Assembly (NCBI GenBank): GCA_021808815.1
Contig: JAKBAT010000005.1
Span: 1-32,611 of the forward strand
Length of the DNA stretch: 32,611 nucleotides
Source: Pseudomonadota bacterium
GTDB lineage: Bacteria; Pseudomonadota; Gammaproteobacteria; Burkholderiales; Ferrovaceae
Direction: 5' to 3'
Shown here: piece by piece, positions 1 through 8,826 of the stretch
Layout of the letters: every line of letters begins with the position of its first letter
Position numbering within the stretch: the stretch's first letter is position 1
Position numbers and translations under genes: made by a program
Notes under the pieces: generated by a model
What the model saw: only the letters and a program-made list of their open reading frames with translations
What the model was told of the DNA's origin: nothing
The model's database searches: none

Positions 1-184
1 GCGCATTGTGTCGAAAGAGCAATTGATCCAGGGGTTGACCAGCTTGGGCCAGGAGCTGAGCGAAAATGCGATTGAGGCCTATGTGCACCGGGTGCGGGCC
101 AAGATCGAGGGATCCGGGACCCTGATCCGCACAGTGCGCGGGCTGGGTTACATGCTGGAGAAAACCGGTGAAACGGCGCCCTAG
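1..184 (+). CDS. Response regulator, OmpR/PhoB type, C-terminal end only (partial)
   Basis: This is the last 60 codons of an open frame that enters from the left edge, reading in frame 2 and ending at TAG 182-184. It is not in the ORF track. The peptide contains AIEAYVHRVRAKI and TVRGLGYML, the recognition helix and terminal hairpin of the OmpR/PhoB winged-helix DNA-binding domain. The receiver domain lies outside the window. The stop overlaps the start of the downstream sensor kinase by 17 bp, so the two are translationally coupled and form a two-component pair. By family this is the DNA-binding partner of a TctE/QseC-like kinase. The regulated genes cannot be told from the sequence. Confidence 0.93.
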   Translation, partial: RIVSKEQLIQGLTSLGQELSENAIEAYVHRVRAKIEGSGTLIRTVRGLGYMLEKTGETAP

Positions 185-1535
185 CCTGTACCAGCTGTTG
201 CTCAAGTGGCTTCTGGCGCCCTTGGTGGTCATCCTGCTGGCGGGTTCGGTGCTGGCGTATCTGTTTTCCCTGCATGCCGCGATGAATGTCTATGATCTGG
301 GCCTTCTGGACAATGCTCTGGATCTTTCCAAGCAGGTCGTGACCCTCAGGGATGCCTTGCACCTGGATCTTCCCCCTGCGGCCCAGCAGATGCTGCAGGA
401 AAACAACGATGACCGGGTCACCTATGCCGCCTGGGACGAACAGGGGCACCTGTTCTCCGGAAACCCGGGTTTGCGGTTGCCCGACACCCTGCCTGCGGCA
501 GGAGGTCATCAGTTCCAGGACATCATGCTCGATGGTCAGGATCACCGCGCCATTTTCCTGCGCGGCAGTTCCGGCAACACGTCTTTTACCATTGGGGTGG
601 CGCAAACGCTCCATGGACGGGACCGTTTGCGGGACGGCATTTTTGCCAGCATCCTGCTGCCCGAAGCATTGCTGGCGCTGGTGTCCATTGCCGTAGTCCT
701 GTTCGGTGTGCGTTTTGCGTTGTCACCCGTCAAGCAGTTGCGCCAGGAGATCGTCAGCCGTTCCTCCACTGACCTCCGGGCAGTCGACGAGGCGGGGATA
801 CCCGTCGAGCTGTTTCCGGTCGTGCATGGCATCAATGAGCTGCTGGCAAACCTGGCGGCATCCTTCGCCAGCCATCGTCGCTTCATTGCGGATGCGGCAC
901 ACCAGCTGCGTACACCATTGGCTTCCCTGAGCAGCCAGATCGAAGTGGCCCTGGAAGACCCGCCGGGGGATGTGCGTCAATGCCTCCAGGAGTTGCTGGG
1001 GACGACGCGGCGCACGACCCACCTCGCCAACCAGTTGTTGTCCCTGGCGCGCCTGGAGCACACCGAACGCAGCATGCTGGAGCTTGCCACGGTGCCCCTG
1101 GAACAGGTGTGCCGGGAGGTGTCCGCCGGTTTTGTGACCCGGGCGGCGCGCAAGGAGGTGGATCTGGTGTTTGATCTGCAGTCGGTGCGCGTTCTGGGGA
1201 GCCCCTGGATGTTGCGTGAATTGCTGGCGAACCTCCTGGACAACGCCGTGCGTCATACCCCGGAAGGAGGACAGGTGCTGGTTCGTCTGCGCCGGGAAGA
1301 AGAGCGGGTGCTGCTCAGCGTCGAGGACAGCGGCCCTGGTGTGACGCCCTCGGAATGGGGCAACCTGGGCATCCCGTTTCACCGGCTGGCGCCCCATCCC
1401 ACGGAAGGATGTGGCCTGGGGCTGGCCATCGTGCGGGAGATCACCCGCCTGCACGCTGCCACGGTAGTGTTTGGCGCCGGCCAGGTGGGGAAAGGGTTAA
1501 AGGTGAGTATTTACTTTCAAATTCAGGCTGTTTGA
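168..1535 (+). CDS. Two-component sensor histidine kinase (TctE/QseC-like)
   Basis: 455-residue inner-membrane histidine kinase that would autophosphorylate and pass phosphate to the regulator encoded just upstream. It starts with GTG and overlaps the regulator stop by 17 bp. Visible layout: a first membrane segment at about 11-33, a periplasmic domain of about 125 residues, a second membrane segment at about 160-183, a short HAMP-like linker, a dimerisation helix with the phospho-acceptor H245 in DAAHQLRTPL, and an ATPase domain with N box NLLDNAVRHTP (355-365), G1 box VEDSGPGV (385-392) and G2 box GCGLGLAIV (414-422). TctE kinases sense tricarboxylates and QseC kinases other signals; the ligand here is unknown. 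Its last 13 bp overlap the convergent ubiK gene. Confidence 0.93.
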   Translation: MKRRPSLYQLLLKWLLAPLVVILLAGSVLAYLFSLHAAMNVYDLGLLDNALDLSKQVVTLRDALHLDLPPAAQQMLQENNDDRVTYAAWDEQGHLFSGNPGLRLPDTLPAAGGHQFQDIMLDGQDHRAIFLRGSSGNTSFTIGVAQTLHGRDRLRDGIFASILLPEALLALVSIAVVLFGVRFALSPVKQLRQEIVSRSSTDLRAVDEAGIPVELFPVVHGINELLANLAASFASHRRFIADAAHQLRTPLASLSSQIEVALEDPPGDVRQCLQELLGTTRRTTHLANQLLSLARLEHTERSMLELATVPLEQVCREVSAGFVTRAARKEVDLVFDLQSVRVLGSPWMLRELLANLLDNAVRHTPEGGQVLVRLRREEERVLLSVEDSGPGVTPSEWGNLGIPFHRLAPHPTEGCGLGLAIVREITRLHAATVVFGAGQVGKGLKVSIYFQIQAV

Positions 1536-1765
1536 TCGGGGTTCTGCTCCAGGCTGGCCACCTTCTTTTCCAGCATCTCCAGTTTTTCCCGGGTGCGGGC
1601 CAATACGTTTTTCTGTACGTCGAATTCCTCGCGCGTCACGAGATTGGCCTTGGCGAACAGGCTGGTGAGCAGTGCCCGGGCATTTTTTTCAAAATCGGCT
1701 GCAGGGGTATGGGCCAGCATATCGCCCAGGCGTTTGACGACGTCATCAATGAAAGTCGTGTTCAT
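1523..1765 (-). CDS. ubiK: Ubiquinone biosynthesis accessory factor UbiK (YqiC/BMFP family)
   Basis: 80-residue protein of the membrane-fusogenic BMFP/UbiK family. In E. coli UbiK binds UbiJ and helps assemble the soluble ubiquinone-synthesis complex. Seen here: an N-terminal amphipathic part (IDDVVKRLGDML) and a C-terminal coiled coil (REEFDVQKNVLARTREKLEML), with the length and order typical of the family. It is divergent from the porin-glnK-amtB operon across a 252-bp gap and convergent with the sensor kinase, sharing 13 bp at the 3' ends. The ATG at 1765 fits the family start, although the Shine-Dalgarno sequence is weak. Placement next to glnK/amtB is common in Betaproteobacteria. Confidence 0.9.
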   Translation of the reverse strand: MNTTFIDDVVKRLGDMLAHTPAADFEKNARALLTSLFAKANLVTREEFDVQKNVLARTREKLEMLEKKVASLEQNPDQTA

Positions 1766-1796
1766 GGATCACCATATGTGAAAAAGTGTATCAATC

Positions 1797-1813
1797 TGCA
1801 CTATCGGTAGCCA
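1797..1813 (+). promoter_or_regulatory. Second, weaker NtrC-like site
   Basis: TGCACTATCGGTAGCCA has a left half (TGCACTAT) identical to that of the strong palindrome downstream, but a degenerate right half. Its centre (1805) is 32 bp, three helical turns, upstream of the strong site's centre, and about -141 from the predicted sigma-54 start. That spacing is what makes it credible. It also lies just upstream of ubiK, so it could sit in that gene's promoter. Confidence 0.5.
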
Positions 1814-1828
1814 TTTTCCAGGTTGTAA

Positions 1829-1845
1829 TGCACTATTATGGTGCA
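1829..1845 (+). promoter_or_regulatory. NtrC-binding palindrome upstream of porin-glnK-amtB
   Basis: TGCACTATTATGGTGCA matches the known NtrC consensus (TGCAC-N7-GTGCA) with both five-base arms intact. Its centre is about -109 relative to the start site implied by the -24/-12 element at 1919-1935, a normal enhancer position for NtrC. Confidence 0.82.
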
Positions 1846-1918
1846 ATTCAGCCGATCCAGCCTTCAAGTTTGTCAAAAAACTGCCATACCAGGCACGCTC
1901 TCCCAGGGTTTTGTCCGG

Positions 1919-1935
1919 TTGGCACGACTTCTGCT
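1919..1935 (+). promoter_or_regulatory. Sigma-54 (-24/-12) promoter of porin-glnK-amtB
   Basis: TTGGCACGACTTCTGCT matches the sigma-54 consensus TTGGCACG-N4-TTGCT with one mismatch. The invariant GG and GC are 10 bp apart, as required. The implied transcription start is about 1946, giving a leader of about 72 nt before the porin ATG. With the NtrC-like sites upstream, this predicts induction on nitrogen limitation. Confidence 0.87.
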
Positions 1936-2017
1936 AAGGAGCGGGTGAGTGCCGTTTAGCCTCCGTATCGGAAGAAGAATGACGCATCGTATTTAACCAA
2001 GCAAGGGAGAATAGTAA

Positions 2018-3238
2018 ATGAAACGCCAACATCGTAGTGCCATCGCAGTTGCAGTGACGTTGTCCGTGCTGGCGACATCCGCTGTCCGGGCCGAAGAAAC
2101 GGCACCGGCTGCAGGGTCGGCGGCTTCACCCGCCCCTGCCGAAAGCAAGCCCAAGGGGCCAACGCTTGCGGACATCCTCGCGAACTCCGCCATCGACGTC
2201 AAAGGCTACCTGGACGCCAGTTACATCGGCCACTCCCAGACGCCGAACAGCAGCGTGCAGGTCTTCGATACGGCCAAGAATTCCTTTGGACTGCACCAGG
2301 CCGGCATCACCATTTCCAGTACCCCCAAGGAGGGATTTGGTGGCGTGCTGAACCTGACGGCGGGCAGCGATGCGGGGATTTTCTGTTCCTATGGTGCCTG
2401 CGCCAGTTCCGGTCTGACCGCGGGCAGTGGCGGCAATTTTGACATAACCCAGGGTTATGCCCAGTATGCCTCCGGCAACCTGACGCTGATCGGCGGGAAA
2501 TTCACCACCCTCGCGGGAGCCGAAGTGATCGACAGTTCGGCGGACACCAACATCACCCGCTCCATCCTGTTTGGCAAGATTCCCTTCACCCACACCGGGG
2601 TGCGTGCCTCGGCCGCCCTCAACGATGCCACCAACCTGATTATGGGAGTGAACAACGGGTGGGACCAGGTGACGGACATGAACAGCGGTAAAACCGTGGA
2701 ACTGGGCCTGACGGAAGCCTTCACCAAGGACACGTCGCTGGCCGTCAGCCTCTACAGCGGCAATGAATCCATGTCGGCCACGACCTATTCCATGGTACCC
2801 ACGGCGGCGCCCGGTGCCATCAGCGGCATGCGTACGCTGCTGGACGTGGTGTTCACCACCAACCTGACCGATACCACCACCTTCATCCTCAACGGGGACC
2901 ATGTCTCGCAGGACAACGTGTTTGGCGTGGGCACGGAAAAATACTGGGGGGTGGCCGCCTACCTGAATTATCAGTTCACCGAAAAGACCCGCATGTCGTT
3001 GCGTACCGAAGAGCTCAAGGATAACTCGGGGGTTGCGGTTGCCGCGGCGACGACGCCACCAGGCGCCAACACGCTCAAGGAAGTGACCTTCACGCTCGGA
3101 TACGCTCCTGCCAAGAACTTCGAACTGCGTGGCGAATTGCGTGCCGACCATGCGGACAAGGGCGTCTTCCTGGATTCCGCCAGCATTCCCCAAACGTCCA
3201 TGACGACCGTGGGTGTGCAGGGCATTTTCAAGTTCTAA
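2018..3238 (+). CDS. Outer-membrane beta-barrel porin (BBP2/OmpL-like family)
   Basis: 406-residue exported protein. A signal peptide covers about residues 1-25 (cut near AVRA/EE). A short Ala/Pro-rich segment follows, then a predicted barrel of alternating strands ending in aromatic F-K-F, as usual for outer-membrane proteins. Motifs such as KGYLDASYIGH, GVLNLTAGSDA, THTGVRA and GVNNGWD are those I associate with the putative beta-barrel porin-2 family (PF07642). The substrate is not known for the family. It is first in an operon with glnK and amtB behind a sigma-54/NtrC control region, so I infer a role in uptake of a nitrogen source such as ammonium, urea or small organics. Start ATG 2018 has a good ribosome site (AGGGAGA, 7-nt spacing). 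Confidence 0.85.
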   Translation: MKRQHRSAIAVAVTLSVLATSAVRAEETAPAAGSAASPAPAESKPKGPTLADILANSAIDVKGYLDASYIGHSQTPNSSVQVFDTAKNSFGLHQAGITISSTPKEGFGGVLNLTAGSDAGIFCSYGACASSGLTAGSGGNFDITQGYAQYASGNLTLIGGKFTTLAGAEVIDSSADTNITRSILFGKIPFTHTGVRASAALNDATNLIMGVNNGWDQVTDMNSGKTVELGLTEAFTKDTSLAVSLYSGNESMSATTYSMVPTAAPGAISGMRTLLDVVFTTNLTDTTTFILNGDHVSQDNVFGVGTEKYWGVAAYLNYQFTEKTRMSLRTEELKDNSGVAVAAATTPPGANTLKEVTFTLGYAPAKNFELRGELRADHADKGVFLDSASIPQTSMTTVGVQGIFKF

Positions 3239-3254
3239 GACACGTGATCACTGA

Positions 3255-3605
<351 letters not shown>

Positions 3606-3615
3606 GGGGATCACC

Positions 3616-5016
3616 ATGAAAACATTGCTGAACACATTGAAGGCCGCACTCCTGGTGTTGGCCCTGTCGATCGGGTCGGGCCACGTCATGGCCGACGACA
3701 AGGCCGATGCGGCAGCCGCACCCGCGGCGGCCGTACCTGCCGCTCCGGCTGCGGCACCCGCAGCAGATGCGGCGCCCACCAAGCCTTTTCTGGTGGGGAC
3801 CGATAAAATCAACTCGGGTGATACCGCCTGGATGTTGAGTTCCACCGCGCTCGTGCTGCTCATGACGATTCCCGGTCTGGCACTGTTCTACGGAGGCATG
3901 GTCCGGAAAAAGAACGTGCTGGCGACGCTCATGCAAAGCTTTGCCGTCTGTTCCCTGGTGACGGTGCTCTGGATCGTGCTCGGATACAGCCTGGCCTTCA
4001 TGCCCGGCTCGGAATGGCTGGGGGGGCTGAGCCGATTCATGCTGAACGGCATGCTCTACCAGAATGAGGCCAAGAAGGTGATGGTGCACCATGCTGCCAC
4101 CACGATTCCCGAGTCCGTTTACATGATGTTCCAGATGACCTTTGCCATCATTACGCCTGCCCTGATTGCCGGTGCCTTTGCCGAGCGCATGAAGTTCTCG
4201 GCCATGCTCTGGTTCATGGGCATCTGGTCCCTCGTGGTCTATTCCCCGATTGCCCACTGGGTATGGGAGCCGGGGGGCTGGCTGGCCGGAAAGGGCGTGC
4301 TGGACTTTGCCGGCGGTACCGTGGTGCACATCAATGCCGGGATTGCGGGTCTTGCCGCTGCATTGGTGATGGGCAAGCGGGTCGGCTACGGCAAGGAGCC
4401 CATGGCGCCGCATAACCTGGCACTGACCCTGATCGGCGCTTCGCTGCTGTGGGTGGGCTGGTTCGGCTTCAACGCCGGGTCGGCAGTGGCTGCGGATGGT
4501 CGTGCGGGCATGGCCATGACAGTGACCCAGATCGCCACTGCCGTGGCAGCGCTGGCATGGATGTTTGCCGAATGGATGAGCAAGGGCAAGCCCAGCGTGC
4601 TGGGGATCGCTTCCGGTGCCGTGGCCGGACTGGTGGCCATCACCCCGGCATCGGGCTTCGTGGGAGCGACTGGCGCTCTTGTGATTGGCATTGCGGCAGG
4701 CGTGATCTGCTTCTGGGCCGCCACCAGCCTCAAGCACATGCTGGGGTATGACGATTCCCTGGATGCCTTCGGTGTGCACTGCATCGGTGGCGTGGTGGGG
4801 GCTCTGCTCACGGGCGTGTTCAACGTCAAGGAAATCAGCGGCGTCGACGGCAGCCTGATGACCCAGGCGCTGGGGGTGTCGGTGACCCTGGTGTATGGCT
4901 TCGTGATGTCCTTCATCATCCTGAAAGTGGTGGACATGGTGATCGGACTGCGCGTGACCGAAGAAGAAGAGCGCGAGGGCCTGGATCTGGCCCTGCACGG
5001 GGAACGCGTGGAATAA
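3616..5016 (+). CDS. amtB: Ammonium transporter AmtB
   Basis: 466-residue ammonium channel of the inner membrane. I start it at ATG 3616 (AAGGGG upstream, 10 bp after glnK), not at the longer ORF start inside glnK. The order is a cleavable signal peptide (1-26), an Ala/Pro-rich stretch (30-55), then about 11 membrane helices. Signature segments are GLALFYGGMVRKKNVL (87-102), the pore histidines H238 in VVHINAG and H388 in FGVHCIGG (equivalent to E. coli H168 and H318), and the cytoplasmic tail GLRVTEEEEREGLDLALHGE, which contacts GlnK. AmtB imports ammonium at low external levels and is gated by GlnK, encoded immediately upstream. A rho-independent terminator follows at 5040. Confidence 0.96.
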   Translation: MKTLLNTLKAALLVLALSIGSGHVMADDKADAAAAPAAAVPAAPAAAPAADAAPTKPFLVGTDKINSGDTAWMLSSTALVLLMTIPGLALFYGGMVRKKNVLATLMQSFAVCSLVTVLWIVLGYSLAFMPGSEWLGGLSRFMLNGMLYQNEAKKVMVHHAATTIPESVYMMFQMTFAIITPALIAGAFAERMKFSAMLWFMGIWSLVVYSPIAHWVWEPGGWLAGKGVLDFAGGTVVHINAGIAGLAAALVMGKRVGYGKEPMAPHNLALTLIGASLLWVGWFGFNAGSAVAADGRAGMAMTVTQIATAVAALAWMFAEWMSKGKPSVLGIASGAVAGLVAITPASGFVGATGALVIGIAAGVICFWAATSLKHMLGYDDSLDAFGVHCIGGVVGALLTGVFNVKEISGVDGSLMTQALGVSVTLVYGFVMSFIILKVVDMVIGLRVTEEEEREGLDLALHGERVE

Positions 5017-5039
5017 CTCTTCCTGTCTGTCAAGGACTT

Positions 5040-5066
5040 GGGGCGTCGTGGACGCCCCATTTTTTT
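5040..5066 (+). terminator. Rho-independent terminator of porin-glnK-amtB
   Basis: A perfect 8-bp stem, GGGGCGTC/GACGCCCC, with a GTG loop is followed by ATTTTTTT. It lies 23 bp after the amtB stop and ends 28 bp before metH, so metH needs its own promoter or readthrough. Confidence 0.93.
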
Positions 5067-5094
5067 GGCGGCTCCGTGGTAGCATAGCGGGCCT

Positions 5095-8000
5095 ATGTCG
5101 GATATCACGCCCTTACTTCATGCGTTGTTGCAGGAACGCATCCTGATGCTGGACGGTGCCATGGGCACCATGATCCAGAGCTACAAGCTCAGCGAAGCGG
5201 ATTACCGCGGCGAACGCTTCCGGGATTTTCCCCACGATCTCAAGGGGAACAACGACCTGCTGGTGCTGACCCAGCCCCGGATCATTCGCTCGATCCACCA
5301 GGCCTACCTGGAGGCCGGTGCCGATATCATCGAAACCAACACCTTCAATGCCAATGCGGTCTCCATGGCCGACTACCACATGGCAGACCTCGTGCATGAA
5401 ATCAATCATGCGGCAGCGGTGCTGGCACGGGAAGTGGCCGATGAGGCCACGCGGCGCACGCCGCACCAACCCCGGTTCGTGGCCGGGGTATTGGGCCCGA
5501 CCACGCGTACCGCCTCCATTTCACCGGATGTCAACGACCCCGCTTTCCGCAATATCGATTTCGATACGCTGGTCAGGGTGTATCGCGAAGCCATCGAGGG
5601 TCTGGTGGCCGGAGGGGCGCAGATTCTTCTGGTGGAAACGGTGTTCGACACGTTGAATGCGAAAGCGGCCCTGTTTGCCATTGACGCCTATTTCGAAGCA
5701 CGGGGTGAACGCCTGCCGGTCATGATATCGGGCACCATCACGGACCAGAGTGGCCGGACATTGACGGGGCAGACGACGGAAGCCTTCTGGAATTCCCTGC
5801 GGCATATCCGCCCCCTGTCGATCGGGCTCAATTGTGCCCTGGGTGCGGCGCTCATGCGCCCCTATGTCGAAGAGCTGTCCCGGATCGCCGATACTTTCGT
5901 GAGCGCCCATCCCAATGCCGGTTTGCCCAATCCCCTGGCCGAGTCGGGCTATGACGAAGGGCCCGGGGAAACCGCTGCACTGTTGCAGGAATTCGCCCAG
6001 TCGGGATTCATCAACATCGTGGGTGGGTGTTGCGGCACCACGCCGGCCCACATCCGTGCGATTGCGGATGCCGTGCGCCACCTGCCGCCACGGGCAGTGC
6101 CTGCCATTGCCCCAGCAACGCGCCTGTCCGGGCTCGAGCCGCTCACCATCAATGAGGACTCCCTCTTCGTCAATGTGGGGGAACGTACCAATGTGACGGG
6201 TTCAAAAGCCTTTGCCCGCATGATCCTGGCGGGGAATTACAGCGAAGCCCTGACGGTGGCCCGCAACCAGGTGGAAAGCGGTGCCCAGATCATCGATATC
6301 AACATGGATGAAGCCATGCTGGATTCAAAGGCAGCCATGGCCCGTTTCCTCAACCTGATTGCTTCCGAACCGGATATTTCACGCGTGCCGGTCATGATCG
6401 ATTCGTCCGACTGGAATGTGCTGGAAGCCGGGCTGAAGTGCGTGCAGGGAAAGTCCATCGTCAATTCCATCAGCCTCAAGGAGGGCGAGGCCGAATTTCT
6501 TGAACGTGCCCGCCTGGTCCGACGCTATGGCGCTGCAGTCATCGTCATGGCATTCGACGAAAAGGGGCAGGCCGATACCCTGGCGCGCAAGACGGAAATC
6601 TGCGCCCGCTCCTACCGCCTGCTCACGGAACAGGTGGGGTATCCGGCAGAAGACATCATTTTCGACCCGAACATTTTTGCCATTGCCACCGGCATTGAAG
6701 AGCACAGCCGCTATGCCCTCGACTTCATCGAGGCCACGCGGCTGATTCGCGAAACCCTGCCCTATGCCAAGGTGAGCGGGGGCGTGTCCAACGTCAGTTT
6801 CTCCTTCCGCGGCAATGATGCCGTGCGCGAAGCCATTCATACGGCTTTCCTGTACCACGCCATTCGTGCCGGCATGACCATGGGCATCGTCAATGCAGGG
6901 CAGCTGGGTGTCTATGCCGAGATCCCGCCTGATCTGCTGGAACACGTGGAAGACATCCTTCTGGATCGGCGTCCGGATGCGGCGGAACGCATGGTGGCGT
7001 TTGCCAGCCAGGTCAAGGGAGGGCCGCGCCAGCAGGCCGAGGATCTGTCCTGGCGCCAGGTCCCGGTGCAGGAGCGCCTTGCCCATGCACTGGTGAAAGG
7101 CGTCTCCACCCATATCATCGAGGATACGGAGGAGGCCCGCCTGCAATGCGAGCATCCGATCCAGGTGATCGAGGGCCCCCTGATGGAAGGCATGAATGTG
7201 GTGGGGGACCTGTTTGGAGCGGGCAAGATGTTCTTGCCGCAGGTGGTGAAATCGGCACGGGTGATGAAGCAGGCCGTGGCCCACCTGATACCGTACATCG
7301 AGGCCGAAAAGGGAAAAAGCGGCGCATCCCGTTCCAAGGGGAAGATCGTCCTGGCGACGGTCAAGGGGGATGTGCACGATATCGGCAAGAACATCGTGGC
7401 CGTCGTGCTGCAGTGCAATAACTTCGAAGTGGTGAATCTGGGGGTCATGGTGTCCTGCGAGAAAATCCTGCAGGTGGCCCGCGACGAAGACGCCGACATC
7501 ATCGGCCTGTCGGGGCTGATCACGCCTTCCCTCGAGGAAATGGCCCATGTGGCCCGGGAAATGCAGCGGGAAGGTTTTTCCCTGCCGCTGCTGATCGGGG
7601 GAGCCACCACCTCGAGGGTCCATACGGCCGTGAAAATCGCACCCTGCTACCAGGGGTCGACCGTGTATGTTCCGGATGCCTCCCGGGCCGTGGGGGTATG
7701 CACCCAACTGCTGAGCCCGCAGCTGCGGCCAGACTATGTGCGGGCACTGAAGGCCGACATGGAAAAAGTCAGGGCGCAGCACGAAAGCAAGAAGGGACAG
7801 GGAGCGCTGCTGGAACTGGCCCGGGTTCGCCAGCGCGGGCTCAAAACCGACTGGGTGGCCTATACCCCGCCCCGCCCGGTTTTTCTCGGTGTACATCCCT
7901 TGCCGGACGTGCCGCTCGAAGCCCTGGTGCCTTTCATCGACTGGACTCCCTTTTTCCAGACCTGGGAACTGATCGGCCGCTACCCGGCCATCCTGCAGGA

Positions 8001-8808
8001 TGACAAGGTGGGAGAGGCGGCCCGCAGCGTGTTCGCAGATGGGCAGGCGATGTTGCAACGCATCATGCAGGAGCACTGGCTCACCGCGCGTGCCGTGGTG
8101 GGGCTTTTCCCTGCCGCCACGACGGACAATGGTGACGACGTGATGGTGTTTACGGACGACACACGATCCACGGTGGGGAAGGTCGTGCATTTCCTGCGCC
8201 AGCAGAATGAAAAACCCCAGGATCGGCACAATCTCTGTCTGGCCGATTTCGTGGCACCGGAGGGTTCCGGCGTGTCGGACTACATCGGGGCCTTTGCCGT
8301 CACGGCCGGCATTGGCATTGAAGAGCGGCTGGCAGTATTTGAAGCACAGCATGACGATTACAGTGCCATCCTGCTCAAGGCGCTGGCCGATCGTCTCGCG
8401 GAAGCCTGTGCGGAGTGGCTGCATGCCCGTGTCCGGCGGGAATACTGGGGTTATGCCGCCAACGAAATGCTGGACAACGAAGCCCTGATTGCCGAACGCT
8501 ATCGTGGCATCCGGCCGGCTCCCGGTTATCCCGCCTGCCCGGATCATACTGAAAAACGTACCTTGTTCGACCTGTTGCAGGCCGAGCACCACACGGGCAT
8601 CCATCTCACGGAAAGCTATGCCATGTGGCCCGCAGCGGCGGTGAGTGGCTTCTATTTCTCCCATCCGGACAGCACTTATTTTGCCGTGGGGAAAGTGGAT
8701 CGCGACCAGGTGGAAGACTACGCCCGGCGCAAGGGCATGACCCTGGTGGAGGCCGAACGCTGGCTGGCTCCGGTACTGGGTTACCTGCCGCCAACCGGGA
8801 CGGCGTGA
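5095..8808 (+). CDS. metH: Cobalamin-dependent methionine synthase MetH
   Basis: 1237-residue full-length MetH, transferring methyl from 5-methyltetrahydrofolate to homocysteine through methylcobalamin. All four modules are visible: the homocysteine domain with zinc ligands C247 (GLNCALGA) and C312/C313 ([10 protein letters not shown]); the folate domain from about 355 ([13 protein letters not shown]); the B12 cap and Rossmann domains with the cobalt-binding H761 in DVHDIGKN and the SGLITPS loop; and the reactivation domain with [12 protein letters not shown] near 1138-1149 for AdoMet. The length matches E. coli MetH (1227). ATG 5095 lacks a clear ribosome site but fits the family start. I see no cobalamin riboswitch in the 78-bp gap upstream. 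mpl follows after 18 bp. Confidence 0.97.
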   Translation: MSDITPLLHALLQERILMLDGAMGTMIQSYKLSEADYRGERFRDFPHDLKGNNDLLVLTQPRIIRSIHQAYLEAGADIIETNTFNANAVSMADYHMADLVHEINHAAAVLAREVADEATRRTPHQPRFVAGVLGPTTRTASISPDVNDPAFRNIDFDTLVRVYREAIEGLVAGGAQILLVETVFDTLNAKAALFAIDAYFEARGERLPVMISGTITDQSGRTLTGQTTEAFWNSLRHIRPLSIGLNCALGAALMRPYVEELSRIADTFVSAHPNAGLPNPLAESGYDEGPGETAALLQEFAQSGFINIVGGCCGTTPAHIRAIADAVRHLPPRAVPAIAPATRLSGLEPLTINEDSLFVNVGERTNVTGSKAFARMILAGNYSEALTVARNQVESGAQIIDINMDEAMLDSKAAMARFLNLIASEPDISRVPVMIDSSDWNVLEAGLKCVQGKSIVNSISLKEGEAEFLERARLVRRYGAAVIVMAFDEKGQADTLARKTEICARSYRLLTEQVGYPAEDIIFDPNIFAIATGIEEHSRYALDFIEATRLIRETLPYAKVSGGVSNVSFSFRGNDAVREAIHTAFLYHAIRAGMTMGIVNAGQLGVYAEIPPDLLEHVEDILLDRRPDAAERMVAFASQVKGGPRQQAEDLSWRQVPVQERLAHALVKGVSTHIIEDTEEARLQCEHPIQVIEGPLMEGMNVVGDLFGAGKMFLPQVVKSARVMKQAVAHLIPYIEAEKGKSGASRSKGKIVLATVKGDVHDIGKNIVAVVLQCNNFEVVNLGVMVSCEKILQVARDEDADIIGLSGLITPSLEEMAHVAREMQREGFSLPLLIGGATTSRVHTAVKIAPCYQGSTVYVPDASRAVGVCTQLLSPQLRPDYVRALKADMEKVRAQHESKKGQGALLELARVRQRGLKTDWVAYTPPRPVFLGVHPLPDVPLEALVPFIDWTPFFQTWELIGRYPAILQDDKVGEAARSVFADGQAMLQRIMQEHWLTARAVVGLFPAATTDNGDDVMVFTDDTRSTVGKVVHFLRQQNEKPQDRHNLCLADFVAPEGSGVSDYIGAFAVTAGIGIEERLAVFEAQHDDYSAILLKALADRLAEACAEWLHARVRREYWGYAANEMLDNEALIAERYRGIRPAPGYPACPDHTEKRTLFDLLQAEHHTGIHLTESYAMWPAAAVSGFYFSHPDSTYFAVGKVDRDQVEDYARRKGMTLVEAERWLAPVLGYLPPTGTA

Positions 8809-8826
8809 GCCGGCAGGAAGGGGTCC

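Noticed and set aside
5017-5094. Possible cobalamin riboswitch ahead of metH
   Set aside because: The gap is only 78 bp, is largely taken up by the amtB terminator, and shows no B12-box-like sequence.
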